From: JAENVT01 sp031412355
Lineage (GTDB): Bacteria; Actinomycetota; Acidimicrobiia; Acidimicrobiales; Ilumatobacteraceae
Direction: 5' to 3'
DNA: 8,101 nucleotides
Assembly: GCA_031412355.1 (NCBI GenBank)
Contig: JANOCR010000142.1
Span: forward strand, 1 to 8,101
A program made the translations under genes and the position numbers. A model generated the notes under the pieces. That model was not told the origin of the DNA. It made no database searches and was given only the letters and a program-made list of their open reading frames with translations. Shown here one piece after another: positions 5,382 through 8,101 of this stretch. Each line of letters starts with the position of its first letter. The stretch's first letter is position 1.

Positions 5382-5970
5382 TCAGCTCCACGTCGACCGG
5401 AGTTCCGCCCCCAGGGCCGTTGATCGGGACGATGTCTTGAGGACACGCCGAGGCAATCACGATCGTGTCGACTTCGGCGCGAAACGTGACGCTGTCGCCA
5501 GCTGCGGAGACCGTGGGTTCGAAGCTGATGTTGCCATCGAGATCCCATGGGATGTTCATGAACAGGTTGAGAGGGGCCGGCACCGGGCAACTTCGTGCGA
5601 TCGATAGCTCGGCCAAGGCTTCGGCGAAGTTCGTGCAGCACGAGCGATGGTCGGGCGGTGCGCCGAGTTGCGCGTACCGGAACGGATCGCACGCCGCGAT
5701 CACTGTGTCGTGCACACCGGGACTGGTGTCTTCGAGCAACGTCATGATGACCGCGCGCTCCTCGTCGAGCATCTCGTCGCCCGGACGCGGACGCAGGTTG
5801 CGCCAGCGGATCCGCGAGTGCTGCATCGACATCGCGATCTCGGGGCGATCTGCGCGCAGCGCCCAGAAATCGACAACTTGGGTGCCGTGTGTGTTGACGA
5901 CCTGCACGGTTTGGCCGGCATCGACGCGGATGGCTCGGGCGTGACTTCCTGGAACGGTGACGCTTGTCAT
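5365..5970 (-). CDS. DUF1989 (urea carboxylase-associated) family protein
   Basis: A 201-residue cytoplasmic protein, about the usual length of the family. It carries the family signatures in order: NTHGTQVVDFWAL (26-38), DTSPGVHDT (81-89) with AACDPFRY (92-99), CCTNFAEAL (111-119), NLFMNIPWDLDGNISF (135-150), and near the end SACPQDIVPINGP (174-186). DUF1989 includes the two subunits of carboxyguanidine deiminase, formerly the urea carboxylase-associated proteins. No guanidine or urea carboxylase gene, allophanate hydrolase or second DUF1989 gene is in view, so I do not assign that reaction. The ATG at 5968-5970 starts right before the conserved N-terminus; the longer frame to 6192 would overlap the divergent malic enzyme gene. 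A TACGTT box lies 6 nt upstream and there is no spaced Shine-Dalgarno sequence. The 3' end overlaps the SGNH gene tail-to-tail by 17 bp. Confidence 0.92.
   Translation of the reverse strand: MTSVTVPGSHARAIRVDAGQTVQVVNTHGTQVVDFWALRADRPEIAMSMQHSRIRWRNLRPRPGDEMLDEERAVIMTLLEDTSPGVHDTVIAACDPFRYAQLGAPPDHRSCCTNFAEALAELSIARSCPVPAPLNLFMNIPWDLDGNISFEPTVSAAGDSVTFRAEVDTIVIASACPQDIVPINGPGGGTPVDVELISSTR
5375..5388. terminator. 14-bp palindrome at the convergent gene ends, possible weak bidirectional terminator
   Basis: GAGCTGATCAGCTC is perfectly self-complementary and can fold as GAGCT-GATC-AGCTC (5-bp stem, 4-nt loop) on either strand. It covers the SGNH stop codon (5379-5381) and the last sense codons of the DUF1989 gene. 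There is no T-tract, so it is not a standard intrinsic terminator. Confidence 0.2.
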
Positions 5971-5976
5971 CCCGAC

Positions 5977-5982
5977 AACGTA
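5977..5982 (-). promoter_or_regulatory. -10 element (TACGTT), leaderless start of the DUF1989 gene
   Basis: On the minus strand TACGTT fits TANNNT and ends exactly 6 nt before the ATG at 5970. Transcription would begin at the A of the start codon. There is no recognisable -35 element. Confidence 0.4.
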
Positions 5983-5997
5983 CGACAGACTGCCTGG

Positions 5998-6003
5998 TAG
6001 TTT
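5998..6003 (+). promoter_or_regulatory. -10 element (TAGTTT), leaderless start of the malic enzyme gene
   Basis: TAGTTT ends exactly 6 nt before the GTG at 6010, and its first three bases are also the in-frame stop that bounds the malic enzyme frame. GTG is therefore the first possible start, at the predicted first base of the mRNA. The -35 position of this promoter (about 5974-5980) falls on the -10 element of the divergent DUF1989 gene. Confidence 0.4.
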
Positions 6004-6009
6004 CGGGTC

Positions 6010-7680
6010 GTGCTCGTCGGCCGCCAACTGCTGGGCAACAGGTACCACAACAAAGGCACGGCCTTCACCAGCGCCGAGCGTGACCTCTACCATCTCAATG
6101 GCTTGCTGCCGCCGGTGGTTGAGGACCTCGAGACGCAACTCGCCCGGGTGAGAGCAGAGTTCGATGCCGCCCACGGTGATCTGGCCCGGCACATCTTCCT
6201 ACGGGCCCTGCAGGGCAACAACTCGGTGTTGTACTACCGATTCCTCGTCGACAACCTGGAGGAACTGCTGCCCATCGTGTACACCCCCACGGTCGGGTTG
6301 GCGTGCCAGGAGTGGTCGCGCATGTACCGCCGCGAACACGGGCTGTATGTGTCGTGGCCCGATCGTCACCGCATCCCCGAACTCATCGACAACGTGCTGT
6401 CGACCGGTGACGCCAGCGATGTTGACATCGTCGTCGTCACCGATGGCGAACGCATCCTCGGGCTCGGCGATCTGGGTGTCGGAGGGATGGGCATACCAAT
6501 CGGAAAGCTGGCGCTCTACACGGCGGTTGGTGGTGTCGATCCCGAGCGAACGTTGCCGGTGTTCCTCGACGCCGGCACCGAGAACGAGATGTTGCTCAGC
6601 GACCCGCTATACCTCGGTTGGCGGCACCGCCGCCTGCGCGATGACGACTACGACGAACTCGTTGACGCGTTTGTCGACGCATTGCGCGATCACTGCCCTG
6701 GTGTGTTGTTGCAATGGGAGGACTTCGCCCAACGGAATGCCACCCGGTTGTTGGCATCGCACCGCAACAGGATCTGCTCTTTCAACGACGACATTCAGGG
6801 GACGGCCGCGGTTGCGACTGCGGCGATCGTCGGTGGTATGCGCATCGCCGAAGTGCCGCTGACCGAACTGCGCGTCGTCATCGTCGGTGCGGGCTCGGCC
6901 GGTATCGGAATCGCCCGCCAGGTCACCGGAGCGCTCGAAGCTGCGGGAATCCCTCTCGCCGAAGCGCGCGGTCGCTGCTGGCTCGTGGACCGCGAAGGCT
7001 TGCTACACGACCGGCTCGACGATCTTCACGACTTCCAAGCCGGCTATGTCAGGCCATGGCACTCGGTGGCCGCGCTGGCCGACACCGAGGGTCAGATCTC
7101 GCTGCTCGAGGTTGTTCGCCATGTCGGCCCGCACGCACTGGTCGGCGTAACCGGACAACCAGGACTGTTCACCGAGGCCGTGGTCCGTGCACAAGCAACG
7201 GCCGTTGCCCGTCCAATCGTCCTGCCGATGTCGAATCCGACGCCTCGCGCCGAGGGAATACCGTCCGACATCATGGCGTGGACCGAAGGACGCGCGCTGG
7301 TCGGTACGGGTAGCCCCTTTCCGGCCGCCATCGTCGGCACCGAGACGTATCCGGTCACGCAGGTCAACAACCTCTACCTGTTTCCCGGGCTCGGTCGCGG
7401 CGTGGTCGCAGTCGGCGCAACACGCGTCAGCGACGCGATGCTGAGTGCCGCGGCCACGGCAATCGGCTCGATCGCCCCGCGTACCAGCGCGGCGCGGCTG
7501 ACGTTGCTTCCGGCGCTGGTTCAGGTCCGCGAAGTTGCGGATGCAGTGGCACTTGCGGTGGCCCGCCAAGCTGTCGCCGAGGGGCTCGCGCCGCCCCTCG
7601 ACGACGACGACATCGTCACGGCCGTCGAAGGGTGCAAGTGGCGCCCGCAGTACAGCGACGTCGTGCATCAGGCAGGATGA
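6010..7680 (+). CDS. maeA: NAD-type malic enzyme (malate dehydrogenase, oxaloacetate-decarboxylating)
   Basis: A 556-residue cytoplasmic enzyme, about the size of E. coli MaeA (SfcA) and collinear with it. It converts malate and NAD+ to pyruvate, CO2 and NADH, linking the TCA cycle to pyruvate. Visible features are: the N-terminal NKGTAFTSAER (14-24); IVYTPTVG with catalytic Y91; VTDGERILGLGDLGVGGMGIPIGK with catalytic K166; metal ligands E237, D238 (WEDFAQ) and D261 (FNDDIQGTAAV); the Rossmann GAGSAG (293-298) with D327 at the end of the second strand, suggesting NAD rather than NADP; SNPTPRAE (408-415) and FPGLGRG (458-464). The GTG start is fixed by an in-frame TAG at 5998-6000. The N-terminus is a few residues shorter than in E. 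coli MaeA but complete for the core. The debranching enzyme gene follows after 4 bp, so the two are likely cotranscribed. Confidence 0.95.
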   Translation: MLVGRQLLGNRYHNKGTAFTSAERDLYHLNGLLPPVVEDLETQLARVRAEFDAAHGDLARHIFLRALQGNNSVLYYRFLVDNLEELLPIVYTPTVGLACQEWSRMYRREHGLYVSWPDRHRIPELIDNVLSTGDASDVDIVVVTDGERILGLGDLGVGGMGIPIGKLALYTAVGGVDPERTLPVFLDAGTENEMLLSDPLYLGWRHRRLRDDDYDELVDAFVDALRDHCPGVLLQWEDFAQRNATRLLASHRNRICSFNDDIQGTAAVATAAIVGGMRIAEVPLTELRVVIVGAGSAGIGIARQVTGALEAAGIPLAEARGRCWLVDREGLLHDRLDDLHDFQAGYVRPWHSVAALADTEGQISLLEVVRHVGPHALVGVTGQPGLFTEAVVRAQATAVARPIVLPMSNPTPRAEGIPSDIMAWTEGRALVGTGSPFPAAIVGTETYPVTQVNNLYLFPGLGRGVVAVGATRVSDAMLSAAATAIGSIAPRTSAARLTLLPALVQVREVADAVALAVARQAVAEGLAPPLDDDDIVTAVEGCKWRPQYSDVVHQAG

Positions 7681-7684
7681 GTCG

Positions 7685-8101
7685 ATGACTGCAGCCGCTC
7701 CCAGCCCGTGGGTGCTCGCCGGCGAGCCCACAAGCCTCGGCGATCCCACCGGTCTGATCACACTGGTCGACGGTCAGACATTCTGTCTCAGCGGTCGATC
7801 GGGCGACTTCAGCACGAGCCCCACCCACGGGGTTTTCTTCGCCGACATGAGGGTGCTCAGCCAGGCCCGCCTGCTCGTGGGCGGCGTACCCGTCGAACCA
7901 CTCACTGTCAGTCTCGCCGCCGCCAGCGGTGCCACGTTCGTGGGACGTTCGGTGGCTAGGAATCCGATGGATCCGCGGCTGCTGGTCATCCGGCGCAGGC
8001 AGCTCGGGTCCATCTGGCACGAGCAGATCGAGTTGCGCAACACGGGTGCGGCGGCCATGGCGACCGTTGTCGAGTTGGAGGTCGCCGCCGACTTCGCCGA
8101 T
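7685..8101 (+). CDS. Glycogen debranching enzyme, N-terminal part (cut by window edge)
   Basis: The frame is open from ATG 7685 to the window edge, giving 139 codons with no stop. The sequence matches the N-terminal domain (GDE_N_bis type) of bacterial glycogen debranching enzymes / amylo-alpha-1,6-glucosidases: TLVDGQTFCLSGRSGDF (26-42), THGVFFADMRVLSQARL (47-63), VGGVPVEPL (65-73), and the beta-strand region ending RRQLGSIWHEQIELRN (104-119). The catalytic six-hairpin glycosidase domain lies beyond the window. Family members hydrolyse alpha-1,6 branch points of glycogen or related glucans; this cannot be checked here. AGGA at 7674-7677 lies 7 nt upstream of the ATG and overlaps the malic enzyme stop (7678-7680), so translation follows closely after the malic enzyme. 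Confidence 0.85.
   Translation, partial: MTAAAPSPWVLAGEPTSLGDPTGLITLVDGQTFCLSGRSGDFSTSPTHGVFFADMRVLSQARLLVGGVPVEPLTVSLAAASGATFVGRSVARNPMDPRLLVIRRRQLGSIWHEQIELRNTGAAAMATVVELEVAADFAD

Noticed and set aside
5971..6192. N-terminal extension of the DUF1989 frame by 74 residues
   Set aside because: It lies antisense to the conserved start of the malic enzyme; the family domain begins at the ATG at 5970.
7003..7761. 252-codon minus-strand frame across the malic enzyme 3' end
   Set aside because: It is antisense to two confidently identified genes and shows no recognisable domain.
1..8101. Search for CRISPR arrays, tRNA genes, insertion sequences, att sites or phage and defence genes
   Set aside because: No regularly spaced repeats, cloverleaf-like sequences, terminal inverted repeats or matching protein families were seen; gene content is metabolic, transport and regulatory.

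Overview
The window looks like chromosomal DNA from a high-GC Gram-positive bacterium. It is most likely an acidimicrobial actinobacterium of the Ilumatobacter type. The grounds are: GC-rich codon use with many shadow frames; a GAF-ANTAR regulator and a stand-alone class III cyclase with an actinobacterial N-terminal domain; and a secreted protein with three 'RLVDTR ... FPC ... LCVYS ... TDVLVDI' beta repeats, which I recall as abundant in that group. The taxonomic placement is inference. I see no tRNA, rRNA, CRISPR array, insertion sequence or phage gene. Gene density is high, and no stretch of 300 bases lacks a gene.

Layout. 71-766 (-) is a GAF-ANTAR regulator, divergent from 962-1792 (+), a class III nucleotide cyclase. 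The 195-bp gap between them holds a candidate promoter, a structured leader and a 14-bp palindrome. The cyclase converges, with a 3-bp gap, on 1796-3433 (-), an MFS_3 transporter with a soluble monooxygenase-like C-terminal domain. Across a 100-bp divergent gap lies 3534-5381 (+), a secreted SGNH/GDSL-type protein with three repeats. Its 3' end overlaps by 17 bp the 3' end of 5365-5970 (-), a DUF1989 (urea-carboxylase-associated family) protein. Only 39 bp separate that start from 6010-7680 (+), an NAD-type malic enzyme. Four bases further on begins 7685-8101 (+), the N-terminal part of a glycogen debranching enzyme cut by the window edge.

How the genes fit together. The malic enzyme and debranching enzyme look like one operon of central carbon and storage-glycogen metabolism. 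The cyclase and GAF-ANTAR protein are signalling genes sharing one control region. The transporter and the secreted SGNH protein share another divergent region. The clearest pattern no single gene explains is at the starts. Five genes that begin their own transcript have a TANNNT hexamer 6-8 nt upstream of the start codon and no convincing Shine-Dalgarno sequence, which suggests leaderless mRNAs. The operon-internal gene and the ANTAR gene have ordinary ribosome binding sites. This is a consistent regulatory architecture rather than a proven new system. The other items most worth checking are the structured ANTAR leader and the cyclase with altered substrate-selecting residues.
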